A stretch of DNA of 64,000 nt from Lutraria lutraria (taxonomy: Eukaryota > Mollusca > Bivalvia > Venerida > Mactridae). A program made the translations under genes and the position numbers. This document shows positions 37,781 to 48,300 of the stretch, piece after piece. Under the pieces are notes generated by a model. The model made no database searches. It saw only the letters and a program-made list of their open reading frames with translations, and was not told where the DNA came from. The DNA is taken from assembly GCA_964023205.1 (NCBI GenBank), contig OZ026835.1, positions 6,530,414 to 6,594,413 on the forward strand. The letters run 5' to 3'. Within the stretch, counting starts at the first letter, position 1. The number at the start of each line of letters is the position of its first letter.

Positions 37781-39884
37781 ATATATGATGAATGTGTTTT
37801 TTTTTGTCCAAATGTCAGTGCGCCATTATACACCATCCCTTCAATGGGCTGTCCATATGGGTTGATTGTTCTATATCATTGTAGCAATAAGTTTGATCAA
37901 AATGAAGTATTATTATCATCATCATTCCAATTTAAATTGTACATAATATTACTCAAATGTTATACATTTAATGTATTGTCACATTTGTATACAGAGACTT
38001 CAGAGCTTAAATGGGTCCCGGTATCTCCTTCTATATATACAGGATGTGGGTCCATTTGACCTCTGAACTCTTACATGATTAGCACCGTTGTCGGGTGTTC
38101 ATATATAACATATCATTAATGTAACATTTCTTTGTCATCATACATGTATATACCATCAGTCTCTATGTACCAGATTTCTGAACTTTTGTGAGAATCATAT
38201 TTTTAATTCAATATTAATAATTTTAATTCATGTTAATACTGGTTGCCAATGACACCTTTTTAAATTAGTCTAATTTCCATGGATCTATGTCAGTTTTGAC
38301 CCTCAGTTTTATTATTGTCATTTTAATGATATTTAGCTTTAGAAAATGTTGATTAAGTCAGTTTTACAAGAAACTCTTTGATATGTTAAAGTTTTTTTTT
38401 ATCTGAACTGACTAGATTTTAACATTTTATTATCTTTTTAATAAAAATGTTTTTATTATGTTATTATTATACATACACTTGGAATATATAATTTTCATAC
38501 ACTGTGTCAAATTTTTCTAAACATCCACCTTAAAAAACTTGATTCTTGGAAAAAAAACACTAATAATTGAATGAATTCTTATGTTTTACCAGACTTACTA
38601 TTGATCTAAACAAACAAATTGAGGTTTTTTAGTCAGAATATGCTGGATCTTGTAACACATTAAATGTCTATATGGTAATCAACCAAGTTAGTTGAATGAT
38701 TTTCTTCCAGTGTTGTATGAATACAAAGAGGACATTTACAAAATCAGCCCAGTGCACCTGCAACTGGAAAATAAACAAATTCACTCTATAACTTGAAATG
38801 AACAGAAAAATAAAGTTTAGCATTTTTAAACACTTATTTTATCTCTATTAATTACATTTTTATATCATCTTCTAAAACGCATTCATTATCCATTAGTCAA
38901 TGCATTTTTAAAACAACTTCATTTATTTAAGTATTGTCATATTTCTCATGTTTAATTCATGCATAAACGTACACAATTGTGATCATTACAGATGCAATGA
39001 ATCCATTCGTGACATCATCATTCACATGTTGTTTGTATACTGTTTGTTTGAACATTTCATTCCATCTCCTCTCTATGTATTACACTGACATTTTTGTTAT
39101 TTATTTCTCATCATGTTGGTTGCCATATCTCATCTCAGATTTATCTAATCCAAAGATCAATGTTAATGATGACAAAAAATAAACATATTTTATGATAGAA
39201 TTGTGTTTTTTATTCTTCATAGGCTTGTAAATGCATGCATGGTTTTTACGCCATTTTATCAGTTGTAATTTCCTTATTAACTTTAAGGGAAGTGTGTTGA
39301 CATAACCAGTACACAAACTCGAGCTTACCATTATCATAACTGTTCCCACACCACACAATATATAAGGACTTTCTACATCCTACATGATCTGTAAAATAGA
39401 AATTAAAATTAAGAATTATTTAGAAAATTCATGTACCACTATGAATTGTAGCCTATGGAAATTATGTATAATTTAATACAAAACATACAAGTCCAGTCAT
39501 TAATATGCATAAACAATTGTTCAAGAATCAACAGTTCTTGAAGAAGATTTCAACATGTTAATAGATGTGTCAGGAATAAATAGTAGTGGAGGTGCAATGG
39601 TAACTCAAGTAACCAGTCTGTAGTATTATTGATATCAGAATTAAAAGCAAACTTGCATTGTACGACATTGTCAAACTCTCTTAAATTTCTTAATAAGAAG
39701 GGTATCTTACGAGTACGTTTTCTATTGTGCAAAAACAACTACAGTGACTTCAGATTTAAAACATGAACCTCACACCAAAAGCATCCGACTTCAAAAAGTA
39801 TGTAACTAATATTGACTGGTTGGAATTGGAAATGTGATCAAGCACAGATGTATGAGACTTTTTACATTTCTCTCGTCTTTCACT

Positions 39885-40130
39885 TTTGAAGGTTGGACCG
39901 GTGGTAACGTGTTGGACTATCGATCGAAAGGTCATGGGTTCAAATCTCCGCCCGCCTTCCTATAATTCAGGGACATTTTTTTAGTGTCCCCATCCCTACT
40001 AGCGAGCCATTAGTACGCCAGGCAAGCTATATAAAGAACCAGGAAAAACTAATGTCTAATCTTACCTCCGCTTGCTCTGGGAGGCTCTGAAATTATCATA
40101 CCTGTTGAATGGGCTGTTAAACAACATATA
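39885..40130 (+). repeat. tRNA-derived SINE, gttaaacaac-tail family
   Basis: A tRNA-like head has 'gtggtaacgtgttggac' (A box) and 'catgggttcaaatctc' (B box). The body has 'gtgtccccatccctac' and 'gcgagccattag', and the tail is 'gaatgggctgttaaacaac'. The tail is shared with 5110-5258 and the body style with 5788-6005. Confidence 0.75.
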
Positions 40131-41576
40131 CACTTTGAATGAGCGCGTCATGTACAGCTGACAGTGTGGTCTGTTCTTCAGAACAATACCAAGCAATATG
40201 AAACATTACAAGTGTTCTTACCACAAGGAGATAATAATTATAGTGAAAGGCTACGTATACGCTATAAAATCTTGACAGGTGGTATGTGTTTAGCTTTGAT
40301 ATGAATGAAAGCATGACACCTAATAATGAACATTCTGACTTATAGTTTGCAGCAGTAAAGACTTGTCATAACTTAGCACACGTTTGTAACTTGAGGCAGT
40401 TTATGGATGCTCCCCATGCACCATAACTGTGACAAATCCTCCTGTTTAAGACTATGAAATAATACATCTCATTATACGAGGTTATTCTACTTGTCACAAC
40501 AGATTATCACTTGAGCATAACTTCATTAACACCCAAGTCCCGCTATGATGAATCATAAATGTAGAAATGTTTTATATGTATCAGAAATCTCGCTTTTAGA
40601 ACATCACTAACATTTATATATACATGTATATTAAAACTATAGTTTTCATAAAAACCCAGAACTAAATGGAATGAGTTGATTCAGAAAATAAAAAATAAAA
40701 CTGTGCATAAGAAATATAACATAAAAAATATTAAACTCTAAACGTTGTTCCACACAGTTCTCTTTTGATTTGCAAGGAATATGTAGTTTTACGCCCATGA
40801 CATCAGTAAGTTGTACATCTTGTAAATATTGTATCTGGGTGCTTTTGAAATGCCTAAGTACGATGCTGAATAGGAAACAAAAGAAGAAACACGAAGCACA
40901 CACTGAGCAGTGTGTTGTCTCATGGTTGGCCTCCTTACTATAGATAAACGCGTCATCAGCCATGAAAAGCCATATACCGGTTGGGCCGTCCGCCTTATAG
41001 CGTTAGAGAACTATAGAATATATGTAAGATATTACGTATGTATATAATACTAGTACATTGTATGTAAAATGAATTGGTCAGCTCGAACGGTACACCATGT
41101 CTGAAAGGCTAATACGTACAAAACCAGATCACAAAAAAACGAGAAGATGTTGGTTCTTATGTGACTATTGATACGGTTTAAACTTGCGTACATTGACTGA
41201 AGTTTGACACATTAAAATACCTAATAATACTACGGATGAACATGTTGTATTACACAGATTCAAACAATGATTTCTAAATTTAACGTCAATGGAAACAGTA
41301 CAAATTTATTACATTTTTGCTTAACATAATTACTGCCCTCCTACATTGACGATGTGTGTTTGTTTTGTCATTTGACAAGTGTAACATCTTATTAATGATA
41401 TCTCAACATCCGCTACAGAACACACAATGTTCTTTACGATGGACCGATACAGAGGACTAAGTTGGTATACGACACTTGTTACTCTCATAATTTATAGAGT
41501 TAAGGGGAGACAAATACTGAGGACTTATTCTACCAAATTGGTTGACTATATTGCTGTACCTTTGGTACGTTAGGAG

Positions 41577-41815
41577 CTCTAAAAACATTAATGATCTACA
41601 GGATCATACATAACCTCACATACATCCCAGCTGGGCAGTTCTTTCAACCCTTAACTCTTGGCGACCATGGTTATGGATAAAGATTCCTCATCCCATTCTG
41701 CCGCACCGAAATTCTCCTTCGTTCCCTCGGCGATTCGACTGTGGAACCAGCTACCCCAGCACCATACCACAGCAGTCAGCCATGAGGCTTTCAAGGGAGG
41801 ACATAGGGCCTTAAT
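41577..41815 (+). mobile_element. Decayed LINE 3' coding fragment (CR1/Jockey-like)
   Basis: Two neighbouring frames carry pieces of the LINE reverse-transcriptase C-terminus. One reads HNLTYIPAGQFFQPLT and then RFLIPFCRT; the other reads FSFVPSAIRLWNQLPQ, then EAFKGG. The pattern R-F-x-x-P-x-C-R-T, F-x-P-x-x-I-R-x-WN-x-LP is characteristic of that end. A stop codon and at least one frameshift separate the pieces, so it is dead. Confidence 0.65.
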
Positions 41816-42472
41816 TACAGGAGTCTTTTATTTTTTTATCCTTTTATCTTGCACATTTGGACGCCGCGCGTCACCTTGTACATGTACTTAGTACGAAGAT
41901 GCCCCTGATAGGGATATGGTACAGAATCTGGAAGAAGAAAAAGGTTATAAGACTTGAAATTACAGTCTCCCACTTCAAGTCTCAATTCCATTATCCATGT
42001 ATCATGGTTGAATAGGAACATTAAATACAGAGATACAGACAAACATTTAAAAATGCAATTAATTTCCAAAAGGCTAAAAAGGATACACATTTGTATATTA
42101 TAAGATTGACGAACAGTGACATGTATGTGAAAGTTTCATACTAATAAGTAATTCATGTACAATGTGAAAAGGCGAACATAATCACGCACAGAGAAGGTCC
42201 ATGACAAGGGGTCTGGTATCTTTGGTCACAATGAGTCAAATTAACTTCCGTTTACAAATCTAGTAATAGCAATTTATATTTCAAGCCGTATATTCATAAT
42301 GCTTCTGATAAATCTTAAGTATCCACTTTATAACGGTTAACGTCAATTGAGACCAAACAGTCTAAACACAAATGCAGATCTAATAAATTAAGCGATTTAA
42401 AAGCAGAATTCTAAACATAATTAGAAATATGAAAATTAATTCTCCTAAGGCAAAGAACTCGTATGCAAAGCA

Positions 42473-42640
42473 ATGATAAGACACGAATTAGTATATTCAT
42501 CAGCAATCTGGAACCCATATACCAGAAATCAAATAAATCAAAATGAAAAAGTCCAAAGGCGAGCAGTCAGATTTGTCACCAATCGTTTTCATAATACAAG
42601 CTCCATCAATACTAGAAATCAGACGAACATGAGCCCGATC
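42473..42640 (+). mobile_element. Decayed LINE reverse-transcriptase fragment
   Basis: The open frame contains LVYSSAIWNPYTRNQ, then NEKVQRRAVRFVTNRF and HNTSSI. This is the well-known thumb-side segment of CR1/Jockey-type reverse transcriptases (Y-x-S-x-x-W-x-P, E-x-VQRRA-x-RF). It has neither the catalytic core nor an endonuclease. In a complete LINE it would precede the segment found at 41577-41815, so the two are separate remnants. Confidence 0.7.
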
Positions 42641-43176
42641 GATAACTTTCATAAAATAATACATCAGTATGTTGCTATTTACCCTGTAAACAATCTCATA
42701 TTTACTTCAGACATGGCAACATACATGTGGCTCACGTCATATTGTAACTTCTAACGTTACCTAAAAATACTAATTGCGTCCAAGAAATATAGACCAGTAT
42801 AGCAGCCACAGTACATGTTTTAAAACCATTGTATCATTGTGCCTGTTATCACACCAACCATTATTGCAACCAATATACACAATTCTAACGTTGTAAATGC
42901 CACATTTATAAATTGGCACCTGTAAATAGTCGAAACTGATTTATAAACATCCTAAAAGTTGTCTTCAATTAGCTGTAACAGTTATATCCGTTGTATATTA
43001 ACAATCCATTAGCTTGAACAAAAGTAGCGTATAGTTCAAACATGTATGTTGTAAAATAATGTGTATCTTACTTAAAAGTCTCCATTACTTCATAAATCCG
43101 GATATTCATCAATATTGTATGGAGTGTTATTTCTACCATTGGGTTTACTTAAACAATTTTATTATTTATTTAACTT

Positions 43177-43252
43177 GACGTAATTGGTTGATGACGTAAA
43201 AACAAGTTTATATAGAGAGGAGATAGACTGGACATATATTTAAAGGGACTAG
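43177..43252 (+). promoter_or_regulatory. Promoter-like block, conserved between receptor paralogues (copy A)
   Basis: It contains an inverted CCAAT box (attgg), an ATF/CREB-type TGACGTAA and, 8 bases on, a TATA-like TTTATATAG. All 76 bases are identical to 60218-60293, while flanking sequence differs at many positions. It lies about 1.9 kb before the ATG of exon 1, so use as the promoter would require a 5' UTR intron. Function is inferred from motif layout and conservation. Confidence 0.45.
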
Positions 43253-43487
43253 ACATCAGATTTAGTAATTTTTATTTGAAATTCTGACACCATTTTCAAT
43301 TAAATTCTGACACCTTTTAAGTTACAGTCTGAAACTATTTCTAATAAATAGTTACGGTAAGAAATGTGGAATTAGTATCCACTATGTATATCAGTGTTTT
43401 AAATGCTATATTTATTCATTACAAAACCTTTTTAAGTTTTGTGACAATTATGTAGTAATTTCTGTAATGATAGCCACGCAGTGAACA

Positions 43488-43850
43488 ATATATAAACAAC
43501 AATAGATAAACAACGATCAATAAACAACAATAAACACCAATTGATTGACAACAATAAAAAACAATAGATAGACAACAGTAGACAACAATAGATAGACAAC
43601 AATAAACACCAATAGATAGACAACAATACACAGCAATAGATAGACACCAATAAACACCAATAGATAGACAACAATAAACACCAAGAGATAGACAACAATA
43701 AACAACAATAGATAGACAACAACAAACAACAATAGATAGACAACAATAAACAACAATAGATAGACCACAATAAATACCAATAGATAGACAACAATAAACA
43801 ACAATAGATAGACAACAATAAACAACAATAGAGACAACAATAAAGAAACT
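43488..43850. repeat. Minisatellite of caacaataaacaacaatagatag-like units
   Basis: About 360 bases of imperfect tandem repeats mix 'acaacaatagatag' with 'acaataaacaccaatag'; the commonest full unit is about 24 bases. Three minus-strand frames stay open through it only because the unit lacks stops. The same position in copy B (60545-60625) is a collapsed array of about 80 bases. Confidence 0.9.
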
Positions 43851-43904
43851 ACAATCGAGTTTACTATTACCGTGTATATACTAAATTAGTCATGTGTGTT
43901 ACTA

Positions 43905-44140
43905 CTAAATCAGGGGGACTCCGAGGTTGAGTGGTAATATTTACTCACTTGTTATCACTGGCCTCTCATCGCCGTGAGCTCGCATCCAGCCAAGGACAAC
44001 ATTTCTCATGTGAGAAAGGTCAATGGTTCTACCCAGGTGTAGCAAGGAGTCTCCCCCCACCATTAAGGCTAGACAAGTTCGCCGAATGATCATAGCCGTT
44101 GGTGCGACGAAAAAAGACGCCATTAAACCTTTAAACTAAT
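43905..44140 (+). repeat. tRNA-derived SINE (copy A of duplication)
   Basis: 'ccgaggttgagtggtaat' (A box) and 'gtgagctcgcatcc' (B box) form the head. The body has 'atgtgagaaaggtcaatgg', 'ttctacccaggtgtag', 'agttcgccgaatgatc' and the tail 'gacgccattaaacc'. The same SINE sits at the same place in copy B, so it was inserted before the duplication. Confidence 0.75.
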
Positions 44141-44885
44141 TGTAAGTTTTTATTTAAATAACTTTCTGATGTCATACATAATAGAGGTAGGTATCTTTAA
44201 AGTACGTTACTGTGTCATATCAAATATAGTTAATATTAGTTTACATTGTTGTAACAAACAGGGTTTAATATTTAGGTTATAACATTTCATAATTCGACCT
44301 TTCAACTATAGATAGAAATCGAGCAGTGAGCCGTGACGGTAGGTCATTGACTGTTCCATTCTTTAAAATAGGGATAAGTAATACAATGACCATGTACATT
44401 ACTAAACACGGCCTTACATTTGTAGGCCACTACAGTTGGCCTCTTGCATTTGTAGACCACTGTAAAAGGCCTAGCTACGTGGTCCTGAAATCAGTGTGCC
44501 GCACTAGTAACATTATTAAACTGAATTGTGTTTTTCGTGTCCTTAATCTTGCCACTATTTTTTTCAAATAATGCATTGCTCGTGATTTCGGTGTATTTAT
44601 GTTTTGAAAGGTATATATATCATATGCAATCAAAATCAAATTCTGTTCAAATAATGTTCCTAAGTATGTAGAGGATGTCATGTTATATAACTTAATATAA
44701 TGAAGCAAATTATTAGATTCTGACGGTGGCTCAAGTACAGATACTGCTAACGAACGCAGTAATTGAAATTTCAAGAAATTACCTGAAATGAAATTAAATG
44801 AAATACATATGAAATTCATTCCAAATATTGAAATACAATTTTGCAATAATAAAATGCCAAATATCAAATAAAAATGGAAAAGAAA

Positions 44886-44992
44886 AACGTTCACATTGTT
44901 TCGAACCCATGGCATCTTGACTACCAGGCTTCAAAAGTAAAATGGCTGGCTCCTTTACCGATCGCGCTACGCACTTAGTCTCAGCTATGACG
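44886..44992 (-). repeat. tRNA-derived SINE, minus strand, in copy A-specific insertion
   Basis: On the minus strand 'gtagcgcgatcggtaaagg' is an A box and 'catgggttcgaaacaa' a B box about 50 bases later. It lies in the ~790-base segment (44314-45103) absent from copy B, so it arrived after the duplication, or was lost from B. Confidence 0.6.
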
Positions 44993-45162
44993 GTCAAATA
45001 ACTGATATTTATATATTACGGAAACCTACGAAACGTTCCGAAAAACCACCCACCCTACAAAATGGACTTAGCTGATCTTTAACAGGTCGTTGTCGGACTA
45101 TACAAGTGAAATAGTTGCGACAGCGCTTAGAATATTATACAAAAATCGTAGCGTTTCTGGTC

Positions 45163-45316
45163 ATGGAGATGAAAGTTTGGATTTTTCTGACTTTTCTCTT
45201 GTCATTAGTAAGAAGTCAAACTATTAATGAAGTCAAGTCACTGAGGACTTACCTATTTACGACAAAAGATTATGACAGTAATATACGACCGATCCAGAAT
45301 CAGTCGATGCCAATAG
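45163..45316 (+). CDS. Receptor exon 1: signal peptide and N-terminal helix
   Basis: It encodes MEMKVWIFLTFLLSLVRSQT followed by INEVKSLRTYLFTTKDYD and IRPIQNQSMPI. The stretch RTYLFTT...Y...IRP matches the N-terminal helix and following loop of nicotinic subunits. It ends one base into a codon before 'gtaagt'. It is identical over 154 bases to 61260-61413. Confidence 0.92.
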
Positions 45317-48300
45317 GTAAGTCGTTTTTGTGCATCAGTGTAGTTATTGTGAGTTCTCTGTACTTCATGTATTTGTATTCAACATTTTTTAAAAATTAAA
45401 ATTCACGAATTAGATGATAAAATTAGGCCTACTGTATTCATTGGAGTCACGCATGTCAGTATAAATAAACACTCTTTCTACGGTCCAGTTCACATCAGTC
45501 TAGTGGCAGCCGTACATCTATTTGCGAGCAACATTCTTGAGGAATTCGATGGGTTTCGTATGACACCCTCAAGAACCCCGGACAAAGTCTCAAAGATGTA
45601 GGGCTATCGCAAAGTCGAAAACTGGATTTTCGACATGCACATTTTCCTAGCGATTTTCTGGCGATTTTTGTAGCTCGCAAGTATTTGAACATTCTTTGTT
45701 CATTTAACATTGCTTTATCGAGCACGACAAAGCCCAGAGTGGGAAAGCGTCATCTCGCAGAAGGAATTTTGAGACCACTTTTTTGAGGGAGTGGCTAGGT
45801 CATATGAAACCAGATAATGTTATCACACAGAGCGACCTATAGTGAACACTCATTGAACATGCCAGCATCCAACGCTGATCCATTGCTTCCAGCATTTGAC
45901 CGTCGAAACTTGTCTTCCGCATCTGCCACACACATGAGCACAATGGAGCAGACCTCTTTCCAGTTGAACACTTCGCTCCAAGACAGAAGCGGTATCTAAA
46001 TATCAAATGTTGTTCTTACCTGTTAAACTTGGTGATTAGCTGGGTGACACACAGAAGCTACTAGGCAAACACCCATCCTAATGTAACTAACGTAATCGCT
46101 ATCAAACTCTCTATCCAGCTTCTGTTGTGCTGGCCAAACAACCGTCGCCTTTCAACCCATGGCTTGACCCACCAACACCTCTCTCGTATTCTTTGACGTT
46201 GCCGAAAGAACTTCACGACACCATTGGACTGCGAAATCGTACGAACAAAATATCTCACGGGTGATGTACCTTCACGAAGCCTCATTTGCTACTATTGACG
46301 CTAAAAAAACTGATATTTTTGTGAACTCATTTTTCTTGAACGCCGTGGGAACGCCGTGAGAACGCGGCCCTAGTATGGCAGGGGTTTTAGCAAATAGTCG
46401 CTCAGGTTTGTAATCGTAAACTAAAATCGAATGACGTTGGAGCAACGCCAATGTTTTATAAACACCATGCCCACTCCGGTTGCCCTTTTTGAAAATGCAC
46501 ATGTCCTGTAGAGATTGTCATGATGAAGTTTGATGATTTCAGGTGGTAGCGTTTTGGTTTAATAGGCAAGGTTAAAGTTTGGTACAGGCTAACAAGGGGC
46601 CGTAAATCTGCTAAAATTGATCGAATCACAAAACCCTGACAATATGTGCTGGGGAACTTGGTGACAATAGTTCTATCGACGTTTGGTAAAATCCCGTGAG
46701 AAATACAGAAGTAGTTGCAAACAAAAGAGTATTTCTATATATATCACATATGCATAAAAAAAGGTCATTATTCCGTCTAAAATGATCGAATATACCCGGA
46801 ATATATGTGTGGGGGTTCTTTTTTTTGTAATATTCTTTATTCAAAAGACATTATATATTTTTGACATGCCACAATACAGAGTCAAAGTCAAAGTCAATTC
46901 AAATACATATGTTACATAGATACTTAAACTTTTTATCGGTTATTATATGTATATTTTACTCGGATTTTATATTTTCTTCCCGTAACAACAGATATTGACA
47001 ACAGTATTTACATAGTGTTAAATATATCAAATTTGTAATTGTTGTCTAAATGTATTGTCAAAATTATAAAATTCTGAAATATATGTAAAAATATGAAATA
47101 ATATCTGTTGTTACTGGTTTCACTGGATGGGCAAATAACATTTAGCATAACAACAGTTAACACAGTTTACAATATAAGGTCATGATCGTAGTCATGTATA
47201 TTTTTTTCTGTTTTAGGAAAGCACTAAGATCTTAGGTAGTGCATAAGGGTTTGGAAGCCAGCAAAACAAAACAAATCTATAAGTAAAAACAATAATTGAC
47301 ACGATTATGTGTCAGGTCGGTGTGTAGTCCAGAAGACAGAAAAGGAGTGCCAGATTTTAAGAAAAAGATCAGGTCTATTAGCTTTATGAAAGGCATAATA
47401 TGTTTCGCTTAAGATGTGTGATTTTACATGAATTTTAAACATTTCAAGATTAGGTAAAGACTTTTTTGTTTTACATTTGAATAAATACTGCTTAGCTAAT
47501 AGAACAATAACGTTTGAAGGAATATACTTATTTATACTACCAAACAAAATATCACATTTCGACCAAGATGTATGAATATCAGAAAGATTTTGAGACAGCC
47601 AAGTTTTAAGTTGATTCCAAAATTGTTAAATTCTACAGTCATGAAGTAGATGTGAAATTGTCTCTGAACTTTGTTGACAAAAAGCACAGTTTCTATTGTC
47701 TGTTTTAACCATTTTGAATAAGAGCTGGTTTGTGCCTAATATTCTATGGTTAATTCTATACTGTAGCCAATGAAGTTTGGAGTCTTTGGTGGATTTAAAA
47801 GAATTTTTATAATACACATTCCAATTGAAGTTTTGGGGTAAATTTAGTTCCTCCATCCATTTGCTTTGGCTTTAAGTGGGAAGTGTGGCTTTTGAAGAAG
47901 ATAATCATAAATTATTCTACAGCCTTTATGTCGTAGGTTTATATGTGGTCTGGTTTATTGGTCCTGAAAGAAGGAATAACACGCTATGCATTGAACATTT
48001 ACTAAATATTTCGTGCGTCTTCACGCGACGAAAGCCAAATGGCAAGTGCCTGGCCACAAGTACAAAACATAAACTATAAAATGATACAAAACTTGACAGT
48101 CAACAACAAATGGCATATAGAACACAATGCAAATATTACATGAAAGAAGGAATAACACGCTATGCATTGAACATTTACTAAATATTTCGTGCGTCTTCAC
48201 GCGACGAAAGCAAAACGGCAAGTGCGCTGTACAGTGAACTATGGTATGGTCGTATATAAAAAAACATATATGACCGTACCATTCCGGACTGGAACAAAGT

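Larger units (their letters stand above)
36691..42989. other. Intergenic stretch between the NHS-family and receptor genes
   Basis: No intact gene is supported. It holds a TACAGT-type MITE, one SINE and two decayed LINE 3' fragments (listed separately). Short related words at 37088-37170 and 37276-37370 ('ggctgg', 'catgctatgctc'/'catgctgtgctc') hint at an old local duplication. Nothing else is recognised. Confidence 0.6.
42990..45400 (+). repeat. Tandem segmental duplication, copy A
   Basis: This block, covering the upstream region and exon 1 of the complete receptor gene, is colinear with 60020-61500. Shared landmarks in order are 'ttgtatattaacaatccatta', the 76-nt promoter-like block, 'attctgacacc' repeats, 'gtaatttctgtaatgatag', the minisatellite, the SINE, 'taatagaggtaggt', 'gggtttaatatttaggttat' and exon 1. 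Copy A has about 790 extra bases at 44314-45103 and a longer minisatellite. Confidence 0.9.

Noticed and set aside
43419..43840. Three overlapping minus-strand open frames rich in Leu/Ile/Val/Tyr/Cys that look like membrane proteins
   Set aside because: They are translations of the minisatellite in all three frames; the unit simply has no stops on that strand.
43488..43850. Regular short repeats that could suggest a CRISPR array
   Set aside because: There are no unique spacers, units are imperfect and contiguous, and the DNA is animal nuclear with introns.
44475..44997. Minus-strand frames of 146 and 67 codons
   Set aside because: They lie in the copy A-specific inserted block and run through a SINE; no family resemblance and no counterpart in copy B.
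45115..45162. Upstream in-frame methionine extending the receptor N-terminus by 16 residues
   Set aside because: The extension is not preserved in the paralogue and would place polar residues before the signal peptide.
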